Made by a program: the position numbers and the translations under genes. This document shows positions 9,797 to 19,334 of a stretch of 64,000 nucleotides of DNA, one piece after another. The DNA is from Spirosoma aureum (GTDB taxonomy: Bacteria > Bacteroidota > Bacteroidia > Cytophagales > Spirosomataceae): assembly GCF_011604685.1 (NCBI RefSeq), contig NZ_CP050063.1, positions 1,572,501-1,636,500 on the forward strand. Reading direction: 5' to 3'. Position 1 is the first letter of the stretch. Every line of letters starts with the position of its first letter. The notes under the pieces are model-generated. The model saw only the letters and a program-made list of their open reading frames with translations. It did not search any database and was not told the origin of the DNA.

Positions 9797-11233
9797 ATGA
9801 ATAAAACCGCGAAAACTGTGTGGCTTGGGGCTCTTTTATTAACCAGCCAGTTTACCTTTGCTCAACAACCCATTACCCCATCAGTCGATACACCTGGTGA
9901 CAGACCAGCGACTACGCCAAAGCCATCAGCCGAAAAAAACGAGTTGAAATTCAACCTCAACGAATCGGGTTCGCACTTTTTTAAGGCTACATTTCTGAAT
10001 CAGGCGTGGTTACAGTTCAACCAGAATAACCCCGGATCGACCGTTATTGGTGTTCCAAAAGATAATGCGTTCTCCATTGGCCTCCGTCGGACACGAATTC
10101 AGATGTTCGGCCAACTCAGCGATCATGTTTTCCTGTACTTCCAGTTTGGGATGAACAATTTTAACTACCTGAATGGTGGATTTAATCAAACCGCATCATC
10201 GCAGCGAAAAATACAGGCTTTTTTCCACGATGCGGTTGGTGAATATTTAGTGTTCAGGAACAAAAACTACCTGAACATTGGCGCTGGTTTGACCATTGTG
10301 AATGGGCTTTCGCGGTTTAGTGCACCCAGCGTGGGTACCATCATGACGATGGATGTGCCCGTATTTGCGCAGGCTACCGTTGATCAAACGGACCAGTTTT
10401 CCCGCAAATTAAGCCTCTATGCCCGCGGGCAGGTTGGCCACCTCGATTACCGTGTGGCTATCAGTGATCCATTCCCAATCCAGACCAATGGTTCAGCATT
10501 GCCAGTTTATGGACCTAATTCCATTTTCGCGTTAAAAGGCCATACTAAACAATTTCAGGGATTGTTGATGTGGCAATTCTTCGATAAGGAAGCTCACCAG
10601 GCACCTGGCTATAATACGGGTACGTATCTGGGCGCGAAAAAAGTATTTAACCTGGAAGCTGGGTTTATTACGCAGAAAAACGCAATGGTACGCGTAGACG
10701 CACCCGGCGATACGACTTATCAGAACATGAACCTGTGGTCGATTGCTTCGTTTCTGGATATGCCCCTGAATCGGGAAAAAGGAACGGCCCTTAACGCCTA
10801 TCTTGGCTATTTTCATACCGATTACGGAACAAATTATCTTCGTTTCAACGGTGCGATGAATCCTGCCAGTGATATTGTTACCGCGCAACGGCCCGGTGCA
10901 TTGGGTGGCACCCAGGGTAATGCGTTCCCAATGTTCGGAACGGGTAGTGTGGTATATGGTCAGTTTGGCTACCTCCTGAAACGAGATCTGTTTGGGCCCG
11001 GTAATGGCACGCTCATGCCTTACGTACAGGCTCAGATCGCTACTTATCAGCGGGTAACAAGTACGCTTGGCGTTTACAATGTCGGCGTCAATTACCTGAT
11101 TAAAGGCCACAACGGTAAGCTTACACTCGATTACCAGAACCGACCTTACTACGAGCCATCAACGGGCACTTCACAAATTTCGTCGGGTGGTCGACGTGGC
11201 CAGCTGATATTGCAGTACCAAGTGTTTATTTAG
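9797..11233 (+). CDS. Outer membrane porin-like beta-barrel protein
   Basis: A 478-residue protein with a clear signal peptide (MNKTAKTVWLGALLLTSQFTFAQ). It is followed by a short Pro/Thr-rich linker and a region of alternating amphipathic strands: LRRTRIQMFGQLSDHVFLYF, TLDYQNRPYYEP and the terminal RRGQLILQYQVFI. The last residues end in an aromatic/hydrophobic beta signal as expected of an outer membrane barrel. It resembles the Bacteroidota porins related to phosphate-selective porin O/P, but no substrate can be assigned. It stands alone between two terminators, so it is probably monocistronic. Confidence 0.7.
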   Translation: MNKTAKTVWLGALLLTSQFTFAQQPITPSVDTPGDRPATTPKPSAEKNELKFNLNESGSHFFKATFLNQAWLQFNQNNPGSTVIGVPKDNAFSIGLRRTRIQMFGQLSDHVFLYFQFGMNNFNYLNGGFNQTASSQRKIQAFFHDAVGEYLVFRNKNYLNIGAGLTIVNGLSRFSAPSVGTIMTMDVPVFAQATVDQTDQFSRKLSLYARGQVGHLDYRVAISDPFPIQTNGSALPVYGPNSIFALKGHTKQFQGLLMWQFFDKEAHQAPGYNTGTYLGAKKVFNLEAGFITQKNAMVRVDAPGDTTYQNMNLWSIASFLDMPLNREKGTALNAYLGYFHTDYGTNYLRFNGAMNPASDIVTAQRPGALGGTQGNAFPMFGTGSVVYGQFGYLLKRDLFGPGNGTLMPYVQAQIATYQRVTSTLGVYNVGVNYLIKGHNGKLTLDYQNRPYYEPSTGTSQISSGGRRGQLILQYQVFI

Positions 11234-11245
11234 TGCCTGAAACTC

Positions 11246-11285
11246 AATAAGTCCCCGTCGGAAGATCATCTGGCGGGGACTTATT
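11246..11285. terminator. Bidirectional terminator between convergent genes
   Basis: Perfect 12-bp inverted repeat: AATAAGTCCCCG at 11246-11257 and its complement at 11274-11285. It serves the porin gene on the plus strand and abuts the stop codon of the minus-strand oxidoreductase. Confidence 0.8.
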
Positions 11286-11912
11286 TTATAAGTTGGTCAG
11301 CGTTTCCTGCGCTTCGGTTGCAGTTAGCTCTTTGCCATATAAGGGCGCGTTAGGCTCTAGCTTTCGCCCTCCTTCGCGGAGTGAACCCGCATCGATGGGG
11401 GCAAAGCCTATAGCCCGAATCAAGTCTGAAACGATGGATTTAGCGTTTAAATCATTCCCGGCAATGAAGATCGCCCGGCGTTCGGCTTCGGGTTTCGAAA
11501 CGTCGCCCAGTTCAGCTAAATGCTTATACCAGATTGTATTGAAGGCTTTAACCAGTCGGGTATCGGGTAGGCGCCGGGCGACTTCCTCGCTCGATGTTGA
11601 CTCGCCCAGGTCAATAACGCTGCCACCCGTGCCGTAGGGATTCATGGCATCGATCACCACTTTATTCGCAACCAGATCGGGGTGGGGGAGTGCTTCGGGT
11701 GATCGCCAGGGAACCGCCAGCAAGACAATTTCACCGAAAGCGGCTGCATTGTCAACGGTTTCGGCATGGGCCTGTGGGCCTAGTTCATCAATAATATCTT
11801 TCAATGATTCGGGACCGCGCGAGTTGCTTAAGGCAACTTCGTGACCTGCCTTGATAAGCAAACGGGCGATTGTATGGCCGATGTTACCGGCCCCGATTAC
11901 TCCAATTTTCAT
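11286..11912 (-). CDS. NADP-dependent oxidoreductase, F420-reductase-like
   Basis: A 208-residue protein. The N-terminus MKIGVIGAGNIGHTIARLL holds a GxGxxG Rossmann fingerprint at residues 7-12, followed by ALSNSRGPESL, whose Arg suits recognition of the NADP phosphate. The family (NADP oxidoreductase coenzyme F420-dependent) transfers hydride between NADPH and a small acceptor. Bacterial members of this short form usually have no established substrate and need not use F420. The gene stands alone; its stop lies in the convergent terminator. Confidence 0.8.
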   Translation of the reverse strand: MKIGVIGAGNIGHTIARLLIKAGHEVALSNSRGPESLKDIIDELGPQAHAETVDNAAAFGEIVLLAVPWRSPEALPHPDLVANKVVIDAMNPYGTGGSVIDLGESTSSEEVARRLPDTRLVKAFNTIWYKHLAELGDVSKPEAERRAIFIAGNDLNAKSIVSDLIRAIGFAPIDAGSLREGGRKLEPNAPLYGKELTATEAQETLTNL

Positions 11913-11985
11913 AATACGTCGGGAATTAGTTCGTAATGAGCTAACATGAAAAGAGGGGGTAATGGTGCAGATTTCTGAGGATAAC

Positions 11986-13122
11986 TTATTTGGTAACGGG
12001 TCGGGGATTTTCTGTTGCCACTCCCTTTGAGCTACTAGATAGTGATAACGACCGGAGCTGGATATAGAGATCAGCGGAATAAGTGCTACCGGTATCGTTA
12101 GCCTGAAGGGAGTATCGGCCTGGATAAAGCATCGTTAGCCGTTTACGAACATTAGCCAGCCCCAGCCCACTCGTAGCCGACTTTTGAGTTTCTGGTTTAC
12201 TGTTCGACACATGCAAATGAAGTCGCTCAGCCAGTAACTGAACGGAAATTGTGACCCAGGCTTTTTTTGTGGTGTTCTCTACACCATGCTTAAAGGCATT
12301 TTCGACAAATGTGATCAGAATAAACGGGGCGATTTGCAGCGGTTTATCAATCGCATCGGGTAGCTCTATCGTTAACGAAAGGCGTTTTCCCGTTCGTAGC
12401 TTTTCCAATGCCACATAGTCGCGTATGAAATCCAGCTCTCTGGTAAGCGGTACCAAGGCTTCGCTGGTTTCGTAAAGTGTATACCGCATCATGCCCGATA
12501 GCTGCTGCACAATTTGAGCGGCTCGCGGGTTCTCTTCTTCGGTCAGGGCGTAGATGCTGTTCAGCACATTGAACAGAAAATGAGGATTAACCTGACTTTT
12601 AAGATAATTGTATTCCAGTTGAGTCTGGAGAATCTGCCGACGGTAAGCTGCTACACCAGCCCACAACAGGAGCGGAAAAAGCGTCATTAGCATCGGAAAA
12701 CGCACCAGCCGCATCAGTGTATTGAAGGAGAACAGCGTTTGCCAGTACTGGTCTTTATGCTGGATAAAGTGATAGGCTGCACCTGAAAAGTCATCGACAT
12801 TTGTGTACTGGTAGACCTGAATGGCTGTTACAAAATAATAGGTATACGTAAGCCAGTAATAAGCCAATAGGCCAGGTAGCAGGAAAATAAGCCTGGTCCC
12901 AACGCTTCGGAATAGCCAGACCAACAGATAATACTGAATGGCAACCCCAATCACTTCACGCCCGTAAGCAGCCCAGATACCTATTGTAAATCCTCCCTGT
13001 CCAAACCAGGATAGGTAGAAAATGCCCACCAATGCACCAATACCAACCAGCAGCAAGGCATGAAACAGAAGCCGTATATAACCCCGGTATCGGATTTCGT
13101 TCGTGAGCAGGTTTAGTAGCAT
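11986..13122 (-). CDS. LytS/YehU-type sensor histidine kinase
   Basis: A 378-residue kinase. Four membrane helices occupy roughly the first 165 residues. They are followed by the His_kinase domain with NPHFLFNVLNSIYAL, whose His is the phosphoacceptor, then the HATPase N box LITFVENAFKHGVEN and the G box SGLGLANVRKRL. There is no periplasmic sensor domain of note. This family works with LytTR response regulators; the obvious partner is the gene at 14766-15527, separated by the divergent S41 gene. A repeat at 13222 that looks like a LytTR site lies upstream. The start used here matches the first membrane helix. Confidence 0.9.
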   Translation of the reverse strand: MLLNLLTNEIRYRGYIRLLFHALLLVGIGALVGIFYLSWFGQGGFTIGIWAAYGREVIGVAIQYYLLVWLFRSVGTRLIFLLPGLLAYYWLTYTYYFVTAIQVYQYTNVDDFSGAAYHFIQHKDQYWQTLFSFNTLMRLVRFPMLMTLFPLLLWAGVAAYRRQILQTQLEYNYLKSQVNPHFLFNVLNSIYALTEEENPRAAQIVQQLSGMMRYTLYETSEALVPLTRELDFIRDYVALEKLRTGKRLSLTIELPDAIDKPLQIAPFILITFVENAFKHGVENTTKKAWVTISVQLLAERLHLHVSNSKPETQKSATSGLGLANVRKRLTMLYPGRYSLQANDTGSTYSADLYIQLRSLSLSSSSKGVATENPRPVTK

Positions 13123-13221
13123 TGGCTGATTGATTTAAGACAAAGATTTTGCTCATGTCCGGCTTAAGCAAATACATTCGCTGGATGTCGATAGATTATC
13201 GTTGAAATAACTGGCGATGGA

Positions 13222-13255
13222 TTCATCGAAAAAAAAAGCATGTTCATCGAAAAAA
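13222..13255. promoter_or_regulatory. Candidate LytTR operator (direct repeat)
   Basis: TTCATCGAAAAAA occurs at 13222-13234 and again at 13243-13255, start-to-start 21 bp, two helical turns. LytTR-domain regulators characteristically bind two direct repeats about 21-22 bp apart. The pair lies in the divergent region between the kinase and the S41 protease, about 60 bp before the protease start. Assignment to the regulator at 14766 is inference. Confidence 0.5.
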
Positions 13256-13316
13256 GTAGACCAACGTTTATCAGTAGGCCAATTTTGGCCATCATCTAGT
13301 AAACGAAACGCTTCCG

Positions 13317-14762
13317 ATGCCCAACTTACGTTTTTTACTGCTCTGGTTTCTGCTCCTAACTACACTTGTGTTGAAGGCACAGCCTAATTGCGAGTGCGTC
13401 CATAATTTTGATGCTATTGTCAGGAAAGTTCAACTCAATTATGCCGGTTTTATGGATAAGACCAACGGAAAGAAACAGATAGCCTATAATCGGCTGTGCG
13501 ATAGCCTTCGTACGGTGGCCGCCCGCACGACTGTTGAGGGGACCTGTTTTGATTTGCTGACTGCCTACACGTTATTTTTCCAGGATCGGCATCTGCAACT
13601 GGGCAATTATCAAACCGCCAAACTACCCAGAAACTACGAACCACTAACGCTGGCTAAGGCTCGGCAGCTGACGAGTAATGCCCGCAGAGATGAGCCAGTG
13701 GGCATTTGGCGTAGCGAGAATGGTAAGGTTGAGGTTGCTATTTTGCATCAGCCAGGCCGCTCCCCCAATGGATTCGATTATCAGGGTATTGTGCTAAGCA
13801 GTCAGGACACGACTATTCGGCCGGGGCTGGAGTTGTTCAGAGCCAAGCGTCATGGGCAATCCTATTTCGTAAAAGCCATCTTGTCTGGACGCAGTAATCA
13901 CCAGCACCCAACAAAGCAGCATGGCAATATTTTCTACGCCTATTGGGGGATGACCCTTATTCGTGAATTTCCGTTTACGTCAACAGCCGCTGAACAGGCC
14001 GAACTCGCTGCCAATCGGGTCAACAACGGTTTTTACATAAAACCCCTGGCCAACGACGTAGCCCTGATCAGCTTGCGCCGTGGTTTTTCGCTCTCCGATA
14101 AGGTCATGGATTCGGTGCTGCGCTATCATGAGCCTATGCTTAGCCAAACCCCCAACCTGATTATCGACCTGCGCGACAACGGAGGAGGGAACAATACCTG
14201 GGAAAAACTCTTGCCCTACGTTTATTCGAAGCCTGTTACGTGGCCGGGAGGGTGGCTCATGCGATCGTCGGTCGATAACATCCAGATGATCGAACGGGAT
14301 TCGGGGTACTATACGCCAGCCCAGTGGGCCAAAGAAAAGTTATTCGTGGAAAAGTTGAAGCAACACATGGGGGAACTGGTCAATAATGGAAGTGCTGATG
14401 TAACGATAAAACTCGACAATATTCGCCCAAATCCCCGTCGTGTGGTCGTGCTTATCAACGATGTGTGCGCCAGTAGCTCAGAGTTTATCATTCAGATTGC
14501 CAAGCAGAGCCCCGGTGTTTCGGTGATGGGTAGTCCCACGTCGGGTATGATGGATTACGGCGATCTACGACACCCGCTACCGCTTCCCTGCCCCGACTTA
14601 CGATTGGTCATTCCGATGGCCAAATCGCCCTGGACCGACACGGCTCCTATCGATCCAACGGGTATTCTGCCCGATATCAGCCTGGCTCACCTGCCTGAAT
14701 CAGAGTGGCTGGACGTAGCCGTAAAGCAGCTCCAGTCTGGAAAGTTGCCTGCCAAGCCGTAA
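13317..14762 (+). CDS. Secreted S41-family (tail-specific) peptidase
   Basis: A 481-residue protein with a signal peptide ending near LVLKAQ. The C-terminal half has S41 features: the strand DLRDNGGGNNTWEKLLPYVY, then VLINDVCASSSEFIIQIA with the nucleophile Ser in the CASSSEF segment, and SPTSGMMDYGD. S41 enzymes use a Ser-Lys dyad, but the Lys was not pinned down. No PDZ domain is obvious. The gene lies between a LytS kinase and a LytTR regulator, with a candidate LytTR operator upstream, so it may be a target of that system. Its stop is only 3 bases from the stop of the convergent regulator. Confidence 0.82.
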   Translation: MPNLRFLLLWFLLLTTLVLKAQPNCECVHNFDAIVRKVQLNYAGFMDKTNGKKQIAYNRLCDSLRTVAARTTVEGTCFDLLTAYTLFFQDRHLQLGNYQTAKLPRNYEPLTLAKARQLTSNARRDEPVGIWRSENGKVEVAILHQPGRSPNGFDYQGIVLSSQDTTIRPGLELFRAKRHGQSYFVKAILSGRSNHQHPTKQHGNIFYAYWGMTLIREFPFTSTAAEQAELAANRVNNGFYIKPLANDVALISLRRGFSLSDKVMDSVLRYHEPMLSQTPNLIIDLRDNGGGNNTWEKLLPYVYSKPVTWPGGWLMRSSVDNIQMIERDSGYYTPAQWAKEKLFVEKLKQHMGELVNNGSADVTIKLDNIRPNPRRVVVLINDVCASSSEFIIQIAKQSPGVSVMGSPTSGMMDYGDLRHPLPLPCPDLRLVIPMAKSPWTDTAPIDPTGILPDISLAHLPESEWLDVAVKQLQSGKLPAKP

Positions 14763-14765
14763 TAG

Positions 14766-15527
14766 CTAGGCCACCAACCACCGTCGAATCTGGTCCTTTA
14801 CCGTATCCCGATAGCTTGACCCAATAACCAGATCACGGCCATTAGTGAGTATTACGGAATTTCCTTCGACCGTTTTGACGTGCTTCAACTGAACCAGAAA
14901 TGAACGATTAATGCGTAAAAAGCGATCAGAAGGCAGGTTTTCGGTTAGTTTGTTCATCGTAAGATTCGTGACGAGAAACCGATCTGCCAGAAAAACCTTG
15001 ATGTAGTCGCCCAGGGCTTCGGCCATGATGATGTCATCGAATCGAATTTGCTCCAGCTTTTTATCCGTTTTCAGATAGATGAATTCATTCGTAAGCTCAG
15101 GCCCCGGTTGATCCGCTACGACTGGAGTGGAAAGGGGCATAATACCCACTTTCGTTTGTGGGAATCGCTCTTTGACCCGGCCGATGGCTTTCAGAAAACG
15201 GTCGAACGGAATGGGCTTGAGCAAGTAATCGGTTATACCAAAATCAAATCCGTCGAGTGCATGATTGGGATTGGCCGTTGTCAGAATTATGGCGGGATGA
15301 GGGGTCGGGTAGGCCCGCAAAAATTCAATGCCCGTCATTTCGGGCATATTGATGTCCAACAGAATAAGATCGGCCTGGAGGGCGGGCAATTGCTCAAATG
15401 CTTCAATGGCATCGTCGAATGTGGCAATTAATTGAAGCGATGGTACACGACGAACATACTTTTCGAGTAGCTCCTGCGCCAGTGGCTCGTCTTCAATAAT
15501 GACGCAACGGAGATTAGCTATAACCAT
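14766..15527 (-). CDS. LytTR-family response regulator
   Basis: A 253-residue regulator. The receiver domain (about 7-125) has the acidic pair E12-D13, phosphoacceptor D58 in LILLDINMPEMTGIEFL, the TTAN switch and Lys in YLLKPIPFDRF. The LytTR DNA-binding domain covers about 150-253 with YIKVFLADRFLVTNLTMNKL and FLRINRSFLVQLKHVKTVEG. The likely partner is the kinase at 11986-13122. The start codon lies one base past the stop of the upstream mutB, so the regulator is expected to be transcribed with the methylmalonyl-CoA mutase genes, an unusual pairing. Confidence 0.93.
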   Translation of the reverse strand: MVIANLRCVIIEDEPLAQELLEKYVRRVPSLQLIATFDDAIEAFEQLPALQADLILLDINMPEMTGIEFLRAYPTPHPAIILTTANPNHALDGFDFGITDYLLKPIPFDRFLKAIGRVKERFPQTKVGIMPLSTPVVADQPGPELTNEFIYLKTDKKLEQIRFDDIIMAEALGDYIKVFLADRFLVTNLTMNKLTENLPSDRFLRINRSFLVQLKHVKTVEGNSVILTNGRDLVIGSSYRDTVKDQIRRWLVA

Positions 15528-15528
15528 C

Positions 15529-17682
15529 TTAATTTTGATCTTTCATCAACTCGCTCAGAATCTTCTGGGCAGCAATCGAAATGACGGTTCCCGGCCCGAA
15601 AACGCCTTTAACACCCGCGTCATACAGAAACTGATAATCCTGTGCCGGAATAACACCCCCGGCAATAACCAGAATATCGTCGCGGCCAATCTTTTTCAGT
15701 TCGTCGATGAGTTGTGGCACCAATGTTTTGTGGCCCGCTGCCAGGCTCGATACGCCCACAATATGCACATCGTTTTCGGCAGCTTGTCGGGCTACTTCGG
15801 CGGGTGTCTGGAACAGCGGTCCCATATCAACATCGAAGCCCAGATCGGCGAAGCTTGTCGCAATGATCTTGGCACCCCGATCGTGGCCATCCTGCCCCAT
15901 TTTGGCAACCAGAATCCGGGGCCGTCGACCGTCGAGTTCGGCGAAGCGATCACTCATCTCACGGGCTAACCGGAAGTTCTCATCATCCGATACTTCGGCC
16001 GAGTAAATACCCGATACAGCACGGATCGTGGCCTTATGGCGGCCAAATGCTTTTTCCATAGCGTCAGAAATTTCACCCAGCGTGGCGCGTTGTCGGGCGG
16101 CCTCAACAGCAAGGGTCAGTAGATTTGTTCCGGTATTCGGTAACCGGTTCCCGGCTGCTTCTGTAAGTGCTGCAAGCGCGGCTTTTACCCGATCATTGTC
16201 GCGAGTTGCCTTGACTCGTTCCAGCCGTTGAATCTGGGATTCCCGCACAGCCTGATTGTCAATGTTGAGAAGTTCGATCGGGGTGTCAGATGCAGGTTTG
16301 TAGCGATTTACGCCCACAATCACGTCTTTACCACCGTCAATCCGGGCTTGCTTCCGGGCGGCTGCTTCTTCAATGCGTAGTTTGGGCAAACCCGTTTCAA
16401 TAGCTTTGGTCATGCCGCCCAATTGCTCGACTTCGTCAATCAGTGCCCAGGCCTTTTCGGCTAATTCTTTTGTTAGAAATTCAACGTAGTAAGAGCCGCC
16501 CCACGGATCGACTACACGGGTTATATCGGTTTCGTACTGGAGATAAAGCTGCGTGTTTCGGGCAATGCGGGCCGAAAAATCAGTTGGTAGGGCAATGGCC
16601 TCATCCAGTGAGTTCGTGTGTAAACTCTGCGTACCACCCAGTACGGCGGCCAGCGCTTCGATCGTTGTTCGGGCCACATTGTTGAACGGGTCCTGCTCGG
16701 TCAGGCTGTAGCCGGAGGTTTGGCAGTGAGTTCGCAGCGCCAGTGATTTTGAATTTTTAGGGTCAAACTGTTTCACTAGTTTTGCCCAGAGAAGCCTACC
16801 TGCCCGTAGTTTGGCGATCTCCATAAAGTGGTTCATGCCGATACCCCAGAAGAACGACAAACGGGGCGCAAAATCGTCGATGCCCATACCCACGCGTAAC
16901 CCTGTACGAATGTATTCGAGCCCGTCTGCGAGCGTATAGGCCAGTTCGAGCTGAGCCGGTGCACCCGCTTCGTGCATATGATAGCCGCTGATACTGATGG
17001 AGTTGAATCGGGGCATATGCTGACTCGTGTACGCGAAAATATCACCAACGATTCGCATCGACGGTTCAGGCGGGTAGATGTAGGTGTTCCGGACCATAAA
17101 CTCTTTCAGAATATCGTTCTGGATCGTGCCGGATAGTTTTTCGGATGGAACGCCCTGTTCTTCGGCCGCCACGATAAAAAACGCCATAATCGGTAATACG
17201 GCCCCATTCATCGTCATCGACACCGACATCTGATCGAGTGGAATCTGGTCGAACAGAATCTTCATGTCTTCCACTGAATCAATGGCTACCCCAGCTTTAC
17301 CTACGTCGCCTACTACGCGTGGGTGGTCGGAATCGTAGCCCCGGTGCGTGGCCAGATCGAACGCAACCGATAAGCCTTTTTGACCGGCTGCGAGGTTTCG
17401 CCGGTAGAACGCGTTCGATTCTTCGGCGGTTGAAAAGCCTGCGTATTGCCGGATTGTCCAGGGTTGGCGGACATACATACTCGCGTATGGCCCACGCAGA
17501 AACGGCGGAATTCCAGCCGCATAATTCAGGTGTTTCGCGTCATCGATATCGTCAGCCGAAAAATGAGGTTTGAGCCTGATACCTTCAGCGGTGGGGAAGG
17601 TGTTAGGCTGTTGAGTGAGGTTTGGTGACGGCTCGCACTGAACGGGCAACTGAGTTTGTATCTTGCTGAAGTCGGGTTTCAT
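15529..17682 (-). CDS. mutB: Methylmalonyl-CoA mutase large (alpha) subunit
   Basis: A 717-residue catalytic subunit. The N-terminal TIM barrel has the substrate-channel sequence [20 protein letters not shown] and the block [16 protein letters not shown]. The C-terminal cobalamin-binding domain (about 580-715) has the DxHxxG signature in [15 protein letters not shown], where His is the lower cobalt ligand, and the later [12 protein letters not shown] and [11 protein letters not shown] motifs. It interconverts succinyl-CoA and R-methylmalonyl-CoA with adenosylcobalamin in propionate metabolism. It follows mutA by 12 bases and is followed after one base by the LytTR regulator. Length is typical for the family. 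Confidence 0.97.
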   Translation of the reverse strand: MKPDFSKIQTQLPVQCEPSPNLTQQPNTFPTAEGIRLKPHFSADDIDDAKHLNYAAGIPPFLRGPYASMYVRQPWTIRQYAGFSTAEESNAFYRRNLAAGQKGLSVAFDLATHRGYDSDHPRVVGDVGKAGVAIDSVEDMKILFDQIPLDQMSVSMTMNGAVLPIMAFFIVAAEEQGVPSEKLSGTIQNDILKEFMVRNTYIYPPEPSMRIVGDIFAYTSQHMPRFNSISISGYHMHEAGAPAQLELAYTLADGLEYIRTGLRVGMGIDDFAPRLSFFWGIGMNHFMEIAKLRAGRLLWAKLVKQFDPKNSKSLALRTHCQTSGYSLTEQDPFNNVARTTIEALAAVLGGTQSLHTNSLDEAIALPTDFSARIARNTQLYLQYETDITRVVDPWGGSYYVEFLTKELAEKAWALIDEVEQLGGMTKAIETGLPKLRIEEAAARKQARIDGGKDVIVGVNRYKPASDTPIELLNIDNQAVRESQIQRLERVKATRDNDRVKAALAALTEAAGNRLPNTGTNLLTLAVEAARQRATLGEISDAMEKAFGRHKATIRAVSGIYSAEVSDDENFRLAREMSDRFAELDGRRPRILVAKMGQDGHDRGAKIIATSFADLGFDVDMGPLFQTPAEVARQAAENDVHIVGVSSLAAGHKTLVPQLIDELKKIGRDDILVIAGGVIPAQDYQFLYDAGVKGVFGPGTVISIAAQKILSELMKDQN

Positions 17683-17694
17683 AGATCGGTGCGT

Positions 17695-19056
17695 TTACTC
17701 AAATTCGGCAGCTAATCGGCGGTCGGGTAATAAACTTGCTGACGTTTCTGACGACTGATTCAGTTGATTCATGATCTCATCGGATCGAAACTTCGTGACG
17801 CCAACCAATACTTTACCAGCCCTTATTGCGTCGACTTTAGCCTGATAGGCTTGCTCAATTTCGCCGGCAATAAACCCATCGGTAAATGCTCTTTCAAATC
17901 CTCCCCGTTTTTCAACCGCCAGAAACAATGCCCACGCTGATTCGACCAGCTGCTGGGTCAGATTTTCGATGTAGTATGAACCCGCAGCCGGATCAGCGAC
18001 TTTGTTTAAATAGCTTTCTTCTTTTAGCAGGATCGATATATTTCGGGCAATGCGGTCGGCAAACTCATGATCGGATGTTAAGCCTGAAACCGTATCGTAG
18101 GGATGAACAGTCAGGGCATCACAGCCGCCCATCACAGCCGCCATTGTTTCGGTTGTTGCCCGTAATAAATTGGCGTAAGGCGTAACGGCTGCGTCGTAGA
18201 ACGTAGAGGTTTGGCAGTGAATAAACAACGATGACTGAACTGACCCATAAGCTGTAAGAAATCGAACCAGCAGGACACGCAGGGCACGAAGCTTGGCGAT
18301 CTCCATGAAATAATGGGTGCCAACCGATACGGACAGCAGCGTTTTGGACACGAGCTGTTCAATCGTCAAGCCCAGATCAGTCAGATGGTCGTACTGGTCG
18401 GCGAGTGATGCCAGCAGAAAGGCCAGTTCCTGCGTAGCCGTCGCACCGGCATTGTGGAATAAATGGCTATTAGCGCAGATTGTTCGGAACTGAGGTGAAT
18501 CAAAGGTGGCTTTCGTGACATCGGCTACCGTCTGATAACCAGCGCCAACGGGTTGGCCGGATTGTAGCCATTGTGCCATCGGATCAGTGAGTAAGCCACC
18601 CCTTAGTTGATAAGGCGCAACGGTTTTCAATGAGTCAACGAATGCCGTCGGGTCGTTGGTTTTGAAAAAAACAGGGTTGTCACTTAATTTAATTCCATTC
18701 AGCAGCCACGATAAATCAATAGCAGCCGATGGCAGGTTAAGAATAAGCGCATCGGCCCCGCGATTGATCGAATCACGTAAAATTATACTGTCAGTTCGTT
18801 CGTTGGTGATTTGTCGCTCCGGCACATTGAGCCAGCCTGGAACTTGCTTTTGTACTGCCTGTATCGTTTCGAGCGGCAGACTATTCAGATCATCGGCTGT
18901 GTAATAGGGTTCAACAACAAAACCCTCGTCAGTGGGCCAACGGAGGCTCTCATACGGAGAATTGCCAGTACTAGTGCTCTTCAGTTCTTTCTGAACCTGC
19001 ATCAGCCAGGCAGACTTGTCGGCGTCCGGAAAGAGGTCACTCAAAAGTGGCTCCAT
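17695..19056 (-). CDS. mutA: Methylmalonyl-CoA mutase small (beta) subunit
   Basis: About 453 residues with the mutase barrel but without the C-terminal cobalamin domain, as expected of the non-catalytic beta chain that dimerises with MutB. Recognisable parts are SDLFPDADKSAWLMQVQKEL at the start, HNAGATATQELAFLLASL, and FIHCQTSTFYDAAVTPYANL aligned with the Mut[15 protein letters not shown] block. It is shorter than the roughly 600-residue beta subunits of some bacteria, lacking even the degenerate C-terminal domain. The ATG at 19056 is preferred because family homology begins there; an in-frame ATG at 19110 would add 18 unconserved residues. It is the first gene of the mutA-mutB-regulator run. 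Confidence 0.9.
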   Translation of the reverse strand: MEPLLSDLFPDADKSAWLMQVQKELKSTSTGNSPYESLRWPTDEGFVVEPYYTADDLNSLPLETIQAVQKQVPGWLNVPERQITNERTDSIILRDSINRGADALILNLPSAAIDLSWLLNGIKLSDNPVFFKTNDPTAFVDSLKTVAPYQLRGGLLTDPMAQWLQSGQPVGAGYQTVADVTKATFDSPQFRTICANSHLFHNAGATATQELAFLLASLADQYDHLTDLGLTIEQLVSKTLLSVSVGTHYFMEIAKLRALRVLLVRFLTAYGSVQSSLFIHCQTSTFYDAAVTPYANLLRATTETMAAVMGGCDALTVHPYDTVSGLTSDHEFADRIARNISILLKEESYLNKVADPAAGSYYIENLTQQLVESAWALFLAVEKRGGFERAFTDGFIAGEIEQAYQAKVDAIRAGKVLVGVTKFRSDEIMNQLNQSSETSASLLPDRRLAAEFE

Positions 19057-19334
19057 TGAATAATTATAAAGTGCGTAAGTAAAAGTAGTATTTTCTCTTT
19101 TCGGGGACAAAAACGCTTTCTTATCCCCTTAGGTAACAAGTCTGTTGCATTATTCAAAGGGATTACTGTAAGTCATTGACGTTCCGTCTGAAACAATTAA
19201 TTTTAGCTTAATGAATGATAGGGTAGGCGTTATGGTTCAAAAAAAACGCCATCCGGCCCGGTAGTTTCGGTCAGATTATTCCCTACATTTGTCTCCCTTT
19301 TTTGGCGACACCAACGTAACAGAAATGTACTCCC

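Noticed and set aside
19057..19334. Possible replication origin beside dnaA
   Set aside because: No cluster of TTATNCACA-type DnaA boxes or AT-rich unwinding repeats was seen in the spacer, and dnaA is often distant from the origin in Bacteroidota.
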